Origin: Ilumatobacter sp.
GTDB lineage: Bacteria; Actinomycetota; Acidimicrobiia; Acidimicrobiales; Ilumatobacteraceae
Assembly (NCBI RefSeq): GCF_030065885.1
Contig: NZ_JASJCS010000028.1
Coordinates: 1 to 44,085 of the forward strand
Direction: 5' to 3'
Length of the DNA: 44,085 bases
A model generated the notes under the pieces. That model was not told the origin of the DNA and made no database searches. It saw nothing but the letters and a program-made list of their open reading frames with translations. Positions 24,742-33,021 of the stretch are shown here, piece by piece. The position numbers were made by a program, and so were the translations under genes. Position 1 is the first letter of the stretch; the number at the start of each line of letters is the position of its first letter.

Positions 24742-27429
24742 ATGAGCGCCCCGCGCCGGCCGGACCTCGCCGCCGGGCAACACGGCGACGCCGGCGACCG
24801 GCCGCACCCCGAACGCATCGGCCGGCGACGGTTCATCCAAGGTCTCGGCGCAGTTGCCGGAGCCGGTGCCCTGACCACGGTGCTTCCGCCGGGCGCAGCG
24901 CACGCGGCCGTGCCCGAGGGGGCCAGCAGCTACCGATCGCTCGCCACAGCGGTCCGCGTGCTCGACACCCGCGAACCGGCGAGGTACCGGTTCCGCACGG
25001 TCGCGCCGAACCGCCTGCGGCTGAAGATCGCCGGGACCAACGGGGTGCCCCGGCGAGCATCCGCGCTGGTGCTGACGGTCACCGCCGTCAATGCGTCGCA
25101 GCCCAACTTCCTGACGGTCTTCCCCTCGGATGCGGCCGTCCCGTTGGTGAGCAACCTCAACCTCGTCGGAGCCGGCGACGTCGCTGCCAACCTCGTCACG
25201 GTCAAGACGGGCACCGACTCGTCCATCGATCTGTTCTCGCTCGCGTCGTGTGAGGTGATCGTGGACGTGCTCGGCTACTACCAGCCCCAGACGACGATGA
25301 CGCGGGAAGGCCGCTTCGTCGGGCTGGCGACGGCGCGGCGGGCGATCGACACTCGACCCCATCTGGTCGGCAACGACTCGGTCACCGTCGTCGATGTCAG
25401 TCGGTGGGTGCCGCCCGACGCCTCGTCGGTCGTCATCAACCTGACTGCGACGGAGTCGACCGGCCCGGGGTTCTTCACCGCGTTCGGCTTCTCCGATGCG
25501 CAGGTACCCGGCACGTCGAGCTTGAACGTGGCTGCGGCCGGCTCGACGCGCGCTGCTGCCATGATCGTGCCCGTCGATGACGTCGACGGCAGGCGCCGGA
25601 TCAAGATCTTCGCGCTGACGCCCGCCAAGCTCATCGTCGACGTCGCCGGGTACTTCACCGGGCCGACCAGCGAGCTGTCGCAGGACGGTCTGTTCGTGCC
25701 GCTGGTGCCGGTTCGCATCCTCGACACCCGCCGACCGGGCGAGATGGGCAAGCTGTGGGCCGAGTGGGTCGTCGAGGCCGCCGTGACGGGCCGCGCCGCG
25801 AGCGGTGCCTCAGCGATCGCAGGCAACCTCACCGCCGCGGACACCCGGGCGGCCGGCTTTCTCACGATGTCGCCGGCCAGACTGCCGATCCCGCCGACGT
25901 CGAACGTCAACGTCGTGGCGCCGGGGTCGGTCGTGGCCAACCACGTCATCACGCCGATCACGCGCTGCCACGGATTCCAGGTGTTCTCGTCGCACGGCTC
26001 GCACGTGGTGTTCGACATCGCCGGCTACTTCACCGGCGTGCCTGCGACGCCACGACTTCCCAGGTACCCGAACCCCGCCCCCTCGACCGGGACGACCGGG
26101 GCACGGTCCGGGCGCGGCGCCGGTGGTCCTCGCCACATCGTCTGTGTCGTGGTCGATGATCCCCCGCACGACGCCATGCAGGCGCTGCCCTGCCTGGCTG
26201 CGTCACCCATGGGAAGTTGGGTCGACTTCCCGAACGGCATCGTCTCACGACCTCTGTGCGCACCGTCACGGGCGACGATCCACAGCGGCATGTACGCACG
26301 CCGACACGGTGTGCTCGCCAATCCCAATGCCCACGGTGAGCTCGAGTCTCGCTGGTGGCTTCCCGACCGTGCGCTCATCGGCGCACAGCTCCACGACCAC
26401 GGCTACCGAACCGGCATGTTCGGGAAGTACCACCTCCCCATCGAAGGGGACCGCGGGCGAGTCGATGCAGTCGCTGTCGGATGGGACCGATGGGTTGCCG
26501 TGCCCGATGGCAGCACCGTCTACTTCGACTACCGCCTCAACGACGACGGGAACCTCGTCGACCATCGGGGTTCCGGCGTCCACCTCACCGACCACCTCTT
26601 CGACGAGGCAATCGAGTGGATGGTGTCGGATCCGGCAACGCCCACGTTCGCGTACCTCGCACTCAAGGCCCCGCATCTCCCCGCAGTGCCGCCCGCGCGG
26701 TTCGCCGACTCCTACACGCTCGGCGACCTGACACGGCCGCCGAACTACAACGTCGTGGGTGCGGACGAGCCGAGCGCGCTGGCGTCGATCCCGCCGCTCG
26801 ACGCCCGGCAACTCGCCGTTGTCGAGGACGATCACCTGCAGGCGTTTCGAACGTTGCGCGCGGTGGACGACGGCATGCACCGGCTGTTGAACGCGATCGA
26901 GGAGGCGGGCATGCTCGCCGACACCGCCGTGTTCTTCCTGGCCGACAACTCCAACATCTACGGTGCCCACCGACTCACCGGCAAGGGCCACCTGTTCGAG
27001 GAGTGCATACGAGCGCACCTGCGCGTGCGCTGGCCGGCGTCGCCGGCCAACCGCACGTCATCGGCCGTCGTCTCGAACATCGATCTCGCTCCGACCTTCG
27101 CCGAGATCGGTGGCTTCGAACTGCCGGAGCCACCGGATGGCCGATCGATGATGTCGCTGCTCGACGGTCACATCGACGATGACGAGTTCAGAGTCGACAC
27201 ACTCGTCGAACGACCGACGCTCGACGACTTCCGCGCCCGGGGCATCAGGCGCTCGCGCTGGAAGTTCATCAGGTACCGCACGGGGGAGGAGGCCCTCTAC
27301 GACCTCGTCGCCGACCCGGGTGAGCTCGCCAATGTGGTCACATCCCACCCTGACCGGGCCGACGAGATGCGGGCGAGCCTGCTCGCCCTGGAGGCCTCGC
27401 TCGGGGACGGGTTCTACGAGTGGGAGTGA
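24742..27429 (+). CDS. Tat-exported sulfatase with three N-terminal 'LDTR' repeats
   Basis: 895 residues. A twin-arginine signal (GRRRFIQGLGAVAGAGAL, cleavage near AAHA) directs folded export. Three roughly 125-residue repeats follow, each with (L/I)DTR (near residues 74, 202 and 327) and ending D(V/I)xGYx, a module common in secreted actinobacterial wall proteins. A type I sulfatase domain starts near residue 465: metal-binding VVDDPP (D472, D473), the formylglycine site C506-A-P-S-R, GKYHL, and FFLADNSNIYGAH. The CxPSR cysteine is expected to be oxidised by a formylglycine-generating enzyme not encoded here. ATG 24742 is chosen for the Tat signal; the frame is open further upstream. A sulfated glycan substrate outside the cell is inferred. 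Confidence 0.88.
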   Translation: MSAPRRPDLAAGQHGDAGDRPHPERIGRRRFIQGLGAVAGAGALTTVLPPGAAHAAVPEGASSYRSLATAVRVLDTREPARYRFRTVAPNRLRLKIAGTNGVPRRASALVLTVTAVNASQPNFLTVFPSDAAVPLVSNLNLVGAGDVAANLVTVKTGTDSSIDLFSLASCEVIVDVLGYYQPQTTMTREGRFVGLATARRAIDTRPHLVGNDSVTVVDVSRWVPPDASSVVINLTATESTGPGFFTAFGFSDAQVPGTSSLNVAAAGSTRAAAMIVPVDDVDGRRRIKIFALTPAKLIVDVAGYFTGPTSELSQDGLFVPLVPVRILDTRRPGEMGKLWAEWVVEAAVTGRAASGASAIAGNLTAADTRAAGFLTMSPARLPIPPTSNVNVVAPGSVVANHVITPITRCHGFQVFSSHGSHVVFDIAGYFTGVPATPRLPRYPNPAPSTGTTGARSGRGAGGPRHIVCVVVDDPPHDAMQALPCLAASPMGSWVDFPNGIVSRPLCAPSRATIHSGMYARRHGVLANPNAHGELESRWWLPDRALIGAQLHDHGYRTGMFGKYHLPIEGDRGRVDAVAVGWDRWVAVPDGSTVYFDYRLNDDGNLVDHRGSGVHLTDHLFDEAIEWMVSDPATPTFAYLALKAPHLPAVPPARFADSYTLGDLTRPPNYNVVGADEPSALASIPPLDARQLAVVEDDHLQAFRTLRAVDDGMHRLLNAIEEAGMLADTAVFFLADNSNIYGAHRLTGKGHLFEECIRAHLRVRWPASPANRTSSAVVSNIDLAPTFAEIGGFELPEPPDGRSMMSLLDGHIDDDEFRVDTLVERPTLDDFRARGIRRSRWKFIRYRTGEEALYDLVADPGELANVVTSHPDRADEMRASLLALEASLGDGFYEWE

Positions 27430-27547
27430 CGCTCGGGCGCACGGTGCGACGTCGGCCCGCCAGCGAGATGCCGGAGGCAGGTCCTCGAGGCGACGATCGC
27501 GTCCGAGGTCGTCTCGTGCGCCCGCGGTGAGCGGACGAACGCGGCGG

Positions 27548-28546
27548 TCAGGTGTAGTCGATCGCGCTGAACTCCTGCAGCTTGCGGACGCGGTGCCGGG
27601 CGTCGATGAGCCGCACCGTGCCGCTCCGCGACCGCATCACCAGGCTCTGGGTCCGGGCGCCCTGCGAGTCGAAGCGCACGCCGCGCAGCAGCTGGCCGTC
27701 GGTCAGGCCGGTCGCGGCGAAGAAGCAGTTGTCGCCTTGGATCAGGTCGTCCTGCATGAGCACCTGATCGAGGTCGAGCCCGGCCTCGGTGACGGCGGCG
27801 TGCTCGTCCTCGGACTGCGGTGCCAGGCGGGCCTGCATCTCGCCGCCCATGCTCTTGAGCGCCGCCGCGGTGATGACGCCTTCTGGCGTGCCACCGATGC
27901 CGAACAGCACGTCGACGCCCGCCTCGGGCCAGGCGGTCGCGATGCCGCCGTACACGTCGCCGTCGCGGATCAGCCGGATCCGAGCACCGCTCGCACGGAC
28001 CTCCTCGATCAGGGCCTCGTGGCGGGGCCGGTCGAGGATCACGGCGGTGAGGTCGCGGACGCTCTCCTGCTTCGACTTGGCGATCCAGCGCAGGTTCTGG
28101 GTCACGCTGGCGGTGATGTCGATCGCCCCGACGGCGGCGGGGCCGACGGCGATCTTCTCCATGTAGAACGAGGGGCCCGGGTCGAACATCGACCCACGTT
28201 CGCCGACGGCGATCACCGACAGCGCGTTGCTGACCCCTTTGGCCGTGAGCGTGGTCCCGTCGATCGGGTCGACGGCCACGTCGACGTTGGGCTCGCTGCC
28301 GTCACCGACGACCTCGCCGTTGAAGAGCATCGGCGCCTCGTCCTTCTCGCCCTCGCCGATGACGACGAGGCCGTTCATCTGGACGCTCGAGAGGCTGAGC
28401 CGCATGGCGTCGACCGCTGCGGCGTCGGCGCCTTCCTTGTTGCCACGCCCGACCCATCGAGCCGCTGCGAGCGCGGCGGACTCGGTGGCTCGCACCAGCT
28501 CCATGGCGAGGTTTCGGTCGGGACGCTGCGCGGCCGGACTGGGCAT
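27548..28546 (-). CDS. glpX: fructose-1,6-bisphosphatase class II (GlpX)
   Basis: 332-residue gluconeogenic phosphatase. [12 protein letters not shown] is the lithium-sensitive phosphatase metal motif. [31 protein letters not shown] at the N-terminus and [20 protein letters not shown] are characteristic of GlpX. The frame also has GTG 28555, but that codon overlaps the -10 box TACGGT; ATG 28546 lies 7 nt after the box and gives the usual N-terminus. It is convergent with the sulfatase gene. Confidence 0.95.
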   Translation of the reverse strand: MPSPAAQRPDRNLAMELVRATESAALAAARWVGRGNKEGADAAAVDAMRLSLSSVQMNGLVVIGEGEKDEAPMLFNGEVVGDGSEPNVDVAVDPIDGTTLTAKGVSNALSVIAVGERGSMFDPGPSFYMEKIAVGPAAVGAIDITASVTQNLRWIAKSKQESVRDLTAVILDRPRHEALIEEVRASGARIRLIRDGDVYGGIATAWPEAGVDVLFGIGGTPEGVITAAALKSMGGEMQARLAPQSEDEHAAVTEAGLDLDQVLMQDDLIQGDNCFFAATGLTDGQLLRGVRFDSQGARTQSLVMRSRSGTVRLIDARHRVRKLQEFSAIDYT

Positions 28547-28553
28547 GAGGCTC

Positions 28554-28559
28554 ACCGTA
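28554..28559 (-). promoter_or_regulatory. -10 box TACGGT, leaderless start of glpX
   Basis: On the minus strand TACGGT ends 7 nt before ATG 28546. Confidence 0.55.
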
Positions 28560-28588
28560 GTGGCCTCATGCCCAGCCGGTCACATCTG

Positions 28589-28732
28589 CTACCCGCTGGG
28601 TCCGGACCGGCGCCGGTGACGCCTGGGTCCCTTGGCCTCGCGCCGCAACCGGCTGTGGCCGGCGGACTTGCGGAGCGACTCGTGCCGATCGGCGACGAGC
28701 TGACGCAGGAGGTGTGGATCATTGCCGTACAT
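28589..28732 (-). CDS. 47-residue basic small protein
   Basis: ATG 28732 with AGAAAGG 7 nt upstream opens a 47-codon frame. The peptide begins MYGNDPHLLRQLVADRHESL, predicted helical, and ends in a very Arg/Lys-rich tail (RREAKGPRRHRRR). Short proteins with this layout (aromatic start, LxxQLxxxRxxxL helix, basic tail) are frequent in actinobacteria, but no function is known to me. It lies upstream of glpX in the same direction. Confidence 0.55.
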   Translation of the reverse strand: MYGNDPHLLRQLVADRHESLRKSAGHSRLRREAKGPRRHRRRSGPSG

Positions 28733-28890
28733 GGCGGTGCCTTTCTGTTGGTGGTGTGAGACGGGGTGACGGGAGATCCCGACGGCGCGCACGCGCCCGG
28801 ATCGTGCCGACCGGAACGGGGCGCGGCGAGCGGCGGTCGGCGGACCGCGGGTCACGGACGACGCAGCGGTCGCCGGTCGAACCTCGGCGC

Positions 28891-28983
28891 TCAGCTCATC
28901 GGCTGGGCGAACGCACCGACGGCGGGGCCCCACTGATTGCCGAGCGCGGCGATGCGGGTGGCGCAACGATCGATGTGCAGCAT
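28891..28983 (-). CDS. 30-residue ORF with near-perfect Shine-Dalgarno site
   Basis: ATG 28983 is preceded by AAAGGAGG at 5-nt spacing, the strongest ribosome binding site in the window. The frame encodes 30 residues beginning MLHIDRCATRIAALG and containing NQWGPAVGAF. The start (LHID followed by a basic, Cys-containing helix) faintly recalls the HID-type leader peptides of actinobacterial sulfur operons, but no such operon follows. The next genes in this direction are the 47-residue protein and glpX. It could be a leader peptide or a small functional peptide. Confidence 0.45.
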   Translation of the reverse strand: MLHIDRCATRIAALGNQWGPAVGAFAQPMS

Positions 28984-29060
28984 GGGTCCTCCTTTCGTCG
29001 GGTTCGGACACTCACACGGTGCCGCACGGGACGGGCGTCGATCAAGTGGGTTTCGCGTCG

Positions 29061-29066
29061 TACGCT
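29061..29066 (+). promoter_or_regulatory. -10 box TACGCT, leaderless start of S9 peptidase gene
   Basis: TACGCT ends 8 nt before ATG 29075. Confidence 0.6.
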
Positions 29067-29074
29067 CGCACCTG

Positions 29075-30865
29075 ATGGAGATCAGCGTCGAGATGTGCCT
29101 GGCCGGCCGCGATCTCACCGAGCCGCGACTGTCACCCGACGGCCGCTCGGTCGCGTTCGTCGTCCGCTGGGGTGGTGGCGTGGCGATCGCGATGGTGCCC
29201 GTCGACGGGGGGCCGGAACGGATCCTCACCACCGAGCCGCATCCGTCGCCGGGTCGCGGCCTCGGTGGCGGCTGCTTCGACTGGATGCCCGATGGCTCCG
29301 GGGTGGTGTACGCAGCCCGAGACGGCGATGTGTGGCTGCAACCGGTCTCGGGCGCACCACCGAAGCGGATCACCGCCGTCGGTGACGAACGTCGAGCAGA
29401 GGCCCCGGTGGTCTCCCCGGACGCAACGTCCGTCGTCGCCGCCGTCGACCAGGCCGAGATCCGGCGTTGGACGCTCGACCAAGCCGGCGGGGCCGGCGGA
29501 GCCGCCGATCTCGTCGATGGCGAGCGGCTCGACGACGGCTCGGCCGACTTCGTGTTCGATCCGTACATCACACCGTGCGCGAGCACCGTGCTGTGGACGG
29601 CGTGGGACGTGCCCGACATGCCGTGGGACGCCGCCCGCGTCGAGCGACTCGTGCTCAGGAGCGGCGAGCGCGATCGGTTCGAGGGCCCGACGTCGGTGCA
29701 CCAGCCCCGGACGATGCCCGACGGTCGCGGGGTCTGCGTCCGGGACGACACCGGGTGGCTCAACCTGTGGCTGGAGGACGCGCCGCTCGTCGATGAGCCG
29801 TTCGAACACGCCGGGCCGTCGTGGGGCATGGGGCAGCACTCGTTCGCGGTGTCACCCGACGGCTCGCGGATCGCCTTCACCCGCAACGAACGCGGTTTCG
29901 GCCGTCTCTGCGTCGTCGACGTGGCGACCCGCACGGTGGTCGAGGTCGCCCGCGGCGTGCACGGTCAGCTCTCGTGGGCCGGCGACCGCGTCGTGGCCCT
30001 GCGAACCGGCGCCCGCACGCCCACGCAGATCGTGGCCTACGACACCGCCGACTGGTCGCGGACCGTGCTCGCCGTCGGGCCGGTGCTCGGTTGGGAGTCG
30101 GCCGAGCTCCCCGAACCCGAGCTGGTCGAGGTCGACCACGACGGGCACGTGCTGCACGCCCGGCGATACGTCGCAGGGCGGGGCCGCACCCTGTGCTGGA
30201 TCCACGGCGGACCGACCGACCAGTGGCAGGTCGAGTTCATGCCGCGCATCGCCTACTGGTGGGCCCAGGGCTGGGACGTCCTCGTGCCCGACCCGCGCGG
30301 TTCCACCGGTCATGGACGCGAGTACCAGCAGGCGCTGCGCTCGGAGTGGGGCCGCCTCGACGTCGACGACACCGCCGCCGTGCTCGCCGCGTCGCACGCC
30401 GCGGGCCGCAGCTCGCCGGCGACGACGGTCATGATGGGCAGCTCGTCGGGTGGCCTGACCGCGCTCGGCGTGCTCGGGCGCCACGCCGGGTTGGCCGCCG
30501 GCGCCGTCGTGCTGTACCCGGTGACGGATCTGGCCGTCCTGGCCGACGAGAGCCACCGCTTCGAGGCCCACTACACCGTGCACCTCGTCGGGCCGTCGAG
30601 CGACGTCGAGCGATACGAGCAGCGATCGCCGGCCGGGTGCGCGGACGCCATCGACGTGCCGATCCTGGTGATGCACGGCGACGACGACCCCGTGGTGCCG
30701 CTGTCGTCCACGACCAGCTTCGTCGAGCGGGTGCGAGCGGCGGGCGGCGACGTCGAGCTGGTCGTCATGGAGGGCGAGGGCCACGGCTTCAAGGACCCTG
30801 CGAACAAGCGCGCCGACTACGCGCTCACGGCGGCCTTCCTGCGGCGCGTGCTCGGCGACCGGTAG
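29075..30865 (+). CDS. S9 family serine peptidase (acylaminoacyl/prolyl oligopeptidase type)
   Basis: 596 residues: an N-terminal beta-propeller (about 10-340, blade motifs RLSPDGRSVAFVV and VSPDGSRIAFTRN) and a C-terminal alpha/beta hydrolase (about 350-596). The nucleophile is S457 in GSSSGG; the acid is in MHGDDDPVVP and the histidine in GEGHGFKD. WIHGGPTDQWQ precedes the oxyanion region. No signal peptide is seen. ATG 29075 is supported by a -10 box 8 nt upstream, in a longer frame that continues into antisense of the 30-residue ORF. It is only distantly similar to the S9 gene at 4615-6738. Confidence 0.93.
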   Translation: MEISVEMCLAGRDLTEPRLSPDGRSVAFVVRWGGGVAIAMVPVDGGPERILTTEPHPSPGRGLGGGCFDWMPDGSGVVYAARDGDVWLQPVSGAPPKRITAVGDERRAEAPVVSPDATSVVAAVDQAEIRRWTLDQAGGAGGAADLVDGERLDDGSADFVFDPYITPCASTVLWTAWDVPDMPWDAARVERLVLRSGERDRFEGPTSVHQPRTMPDGRGVCVRDDTGWLNLWLEDAPLVDEPFEHAGPSWGMGQHSFAVSPDGSRIAFTRNERGFGRLCVVDVATRTVVEVARGVHGQLSWAGDRVVALRTGARTPTQIVAYDTADWSRTVLAVGPVLGWESAELPEPELVEVDHDGHVLHARRYVAGRGRTLCWIHGGPTDQWQVEFMPRIAYWWAQGWDVLVPDPRGSTGHGREYQQALRSEWGRLDVDDTAAVLAASHAAGRSSPATTVMMGSSSGGLTALGVLGRHAGLAAGAVVLYPVTDLAVLADESHRFEAHYTVHLVGPSSDVERYEQRSPAGCADAIDVPILVMHGDDDPVVPLSSTTSFVERVRAAGGDVELVVMEGEGHGFKDPANKRADYALTAAFLRRVLGDR

Positions 30866-30868
30866 CGT
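30863..30868 (+). promoter_or_regulatory. -10 box TAGCGT overlapping S9 stop codon
   Basis: TAGCGT begins with the S9 stop TAG and ends 6 nt before ATG 30875. It could give a leaderless transcript of the downstream gene in addition to read-through. Confidence 0.4.
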
Positions 30869-30874
30869 CTCCGC

Positions 30875-31654
30875 ATGCCCTTCGTGAACAAGTCCGGCGG
30901 TGACGGCGAGGAAGAGTCGACCGACGTCGCGGCCGGCGCCCCGCCGTTGTTCGACGTCGAGTTCGACCCCAACGACCCCGCTCAGACCAAGGTCCACTAC
31001 AACCTCACGGGTTGGAGCATCGATCAGCGTGCCGAGCTGGCCGAGACGCTCGCCGAGGTCGGGGTACCCCACGTCTGGGAGGGTGAGGAGCTGGTCGTAC
31101 CCGAAGCCGTCGAGGAGGGCGTCGACCGGCTGTTCGACGAGCTCGAGGCCGAGATCGGGCCGTTCCCGGTGCCCCTGCTCGAAGGCCAGGCCTCCACCGA
31201 GTTCGGCCTCGACGAGTGGCCGTTCGGCGACATCGAGATGTTGAAGGAGTCGCTCGTCGACGCCGAGATCCCCCACGCCTGGGAGGGTCGCAGGCTGATC
31301 GTCGCCCAGGACGCCGAGCACGTCGTCGACGACCTGCTCGATGCGATCGAGGCCGGTGAGGTCGCATCGCTCGACGAGGAGACCGAGGCGCCCGACGGTG
31401 CGCTGCACGACCTGTACCGGGCCGCCGACCAGCTGGCGCGCGACATCACCCACGGCCGTGCCCGCAAGGCCGTGCTCGACCTCGTGCCGCGGCTGTCGCC
31501 GAACGCGCCGCCCTTCGGGCTGGCCGTCGGCGCGTGGGCGTCCATCGTCCAACGGGGCCAGGACCTCGTGTACCTCTTCGAGGCAGGTGCCGATCCCGAG
31601 CAGCTCCTCGAGAAGGCCAGCGAGCTACGCGACGTGGCCCGCCCCTACGTCTGA
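30875..31654 (+). CDS. uncharacterised protein with internal duplication
   Basis: 259-residue acidic soluble protein. Two related segments of about 60 residues are visible: RAELAETLAEVGVPHVWEGEELVVPE (about 50-75) and MLKESLVDAEIPHAWEGRRLIVAQ (about 122-145), each followed by an acidic helix (VDRLFDELEAEI / VDDLLDAIEAGE). Each copy looks like a beta-alpha-beta unit with the shared core PHxWEGxxLxV. The C-terminal third is a helical domain (LYRAADQLARDITHGRARKAVLDLVPRL). It has neither signal peptide nor membrane segment. I do not recognise a named family with certainty; the repeats recall DUF2007-type small domains. Confidence 0.7.
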   Translation: MPFVNKSGGDGEEESTDVAAGAPPLFDVEFDPNDPAQTKVHYNLTGWSIDQRAELAETLAEVGVPHVWEGEELVVPEAVEEGVDRLFDELEAEIGPFPVPLLEGQASTEFGLDEWPFGDIEMLKESLVDAEIPHAWEGRRLIVAQDAEHVVDDLLDAIEAGEVASLDEETEAPDGALHDLYRAADQLARDITHGRARKAVLDLVPRLSPNAPPFGLAVGAWASIVQRGQDLVYLFEAGADPEQLLEKASELRDVARPYV

Positions 31655-31708
31655 CCGACCGAGCGGCGGGAATCCTCGGCTCGCCGAGATCACGACGGAC
31701 GGCAGCGC

Positions 31709-31714
31709 TACCCT
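31709..31714 (+). promoter_or_regulatory. -10 box TACCCT, leaderless start of J-domain gene
   Basis: TACCCT ends 8 nt before ATG 31723. A palindrome CTCGGC-tc-GCCGAG lies just upstream (31675-31688), near the -35 region. Confidence 0.5.
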
Positions 31715-31722
31715 CGCATCCG

Positions 31723-32424
31723 ATGCTGTTGGCCGAGCTCGAGGTCTTCCACACCCGACCCGCCGTCCCCACGAGGCGCGTGGCGCTCGGCCATCTGGTG
31801 CTCCCCGTCGACCCTGCGCCGGGCTTCGGCGGCCTGCTGCTCGGGGCCGTCATCGCCAACCACATCACGGGTGTGCCGGTCGAGTCGATCGGCGACGTCA
31901 CCCGCCTGATCGGCGAGGTCGAGAACGGGGCGCGCGTGGTGCAACCGCGGTTGCGTCACCGATTCCAGGTCGACCGCCACGGGCTCTCGCACAGCCGGCA
32001 CACCATGCTCGGCGACGGCGACGACATCGAGTTCGACTTCGCCACCACCGGCAGCGATCTCGCCCAGGTCCTCGGTGCCGTGTACGCCCTCGAGCGTCTC
32101 GAGCCCGCGAGCCGACACGTGATCGCGCCGGTGCTCCGCAAGGCGATCACGTGGCGGGGTCCGATCGGCCCGGCGCTCGTCGCGCACCTGGCCGGCGCGC
32201 AGTCGTCGACGCTCGCTGCGATGGCCGACCCGATGGCCTGGGCGCTCGACGTGCTCGGCTTCGCGCCCGACGCCAAGCAACCCTCGAAGCGCGAGGTGAC
32301 GAGGCACTTCCGCCGCCGGATGCGCGACGTGCACCCCGACCACGGCGGCGAGGCACTCGACGCCAGCAAGGCGATCCTCGACCTCAACGAGGCGCGCCGC
32401 ATCCTGACCGGCAAGGTGGCCTGA
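31723..32424 (+). CDS. protein with C-terminal J (DnaJ-like) domain
   Basis: 233 residues. The last 60 residues form a J domain: helix II basic region REVTRHFRRRMRDV, the invariant HPD at 204-206 (VHPDHGGE), then helix III (ASKAILDLNEARRIL). The N-terminal 170 residues are not a known chaperone region: a beta-rich start (ELEVFHTRPAVPTRRVALGHLVLPV) and helical segments. It has no Gly/Phe linker or zinc fingers, so it is a class C J-protein, probably directing DnaK to a specific client. ATG 31723 is supported by a -10 box. It lies in a run of same-strand genes after the duplicated protein. Confidence 0.82.
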   Translation: MLLAELEVFHTRPAVPTRRVALGHLVLPVDPAPGFGGLLLGAVIANHITGVPVESIGDVTRLIGEVENGARVVQPRLRHRFQVDRHGLSHSRHTMLGDGDDIEFDFATTGSDLAQVLGAVYALERLEPASRHVIAPVLRKAITWRGPIGPALVAHLAGAQSSTLAAMADPMAWALDVLGFAPDAKQPSKREVTRHFRRRMRDVHPDHGGEALDASKAILDLNEARRILTGKVA

Positions 32425-32457
32425 CGTGCTGCATGGCCGAGCGGGGATCCGCCGAGC

Positions 32458-33021
32458 GTGACGCTGCTCCTGTATCCCGGTGCCGGCACCGACTCCTCGC
32501 ACCCGTCGCTCGTTGCGATCGACCACTGGGTCGCGCCTCACCGATGCGTCCGTGCCGACTTCCCGTACCGCCGGGAGGGCCGGCGGGCGCCGGACCGGGC
32601 GCCGAAGCTGCTTGCTGCGGTTCGCGACGAGATCGCGTCGCTCGACGACGGTCCGCTGGTCCTCGGTGGTCGCTCGATGGGGGGCCGCATGTGCTCGATG
32701 ATCGCAGCGGGCGCCGACGGGCAGCCGCCGCCGTCGCAGCTCCGCGGCCTCGTCCTGATCTGCTACCCGCTGCACCCTCCCGGCAAGCCCGATCGCCTGC
32801 GGGTCGAGCACCTGCCCGACGTCGCGGTCCCGACGTTGTTCATCTCGGGGACGAAGGACGCGTTCGGTTCACCCGGCGAGCTCACCACGTGGTCTGCGAC
32901 GATGCCGAAGAAGGCCAAGGTCGCCCATCTCTGGATCGAGGGCAAGGGCCACGACCTGAAGGGGGCCGATCACACCGTCGCCGGCGCCGTCCGCGACTTC
33001 ATGGACCGTGTGATTCGGTGA
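32458..33021 (+). CDS. alpha/beta hydrolase (KANL3/Tex30-like)
   Basis: 187-residue small hydrolase. LLYPGAGTDSSHPSL carries the oxyanion loop, GGRSMGGRMCSM the nucleophile serine in GxSxGG, ISGTKDAFGS the acid and GKGHDLKG the histidine, so the triad is complete. The RVEHLPDVAVPTLFISGTKD layout matches the KANL3/Tex30 group of uncharacterised hydrolases. The substrate is unknown. GTG 32458 is the first start. Its 3' end overlaps the convergent transporter gene by 23 bp. Confidence 0.85.
   Translation: MTLLLYPGAGTDSSHPSLVAIDHWVAPHRCVRADFPYRREGRRAPDRAPKLLAAVRDEIASLDDGPLVLGGRSMGGRMCSMIAAGADGQPPPSQLRGLVLICYPLHPPGKPDRLRVEHLPDVAVPTLFISGTKDAFGSPGELTTWSATMPKKAKVAHLWIEGKGHDLKGADHTVAGAVRDFMDRVIR

Noticed and set aside
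27434..27524. Terminator from the 9-bp inverted repeat CGGGCGCAC / GTGCGCCCG between the sulfatase and glpX
   Set aside because: The arms are 73 bases apart and there is no T tract; too loose to call a terminator.
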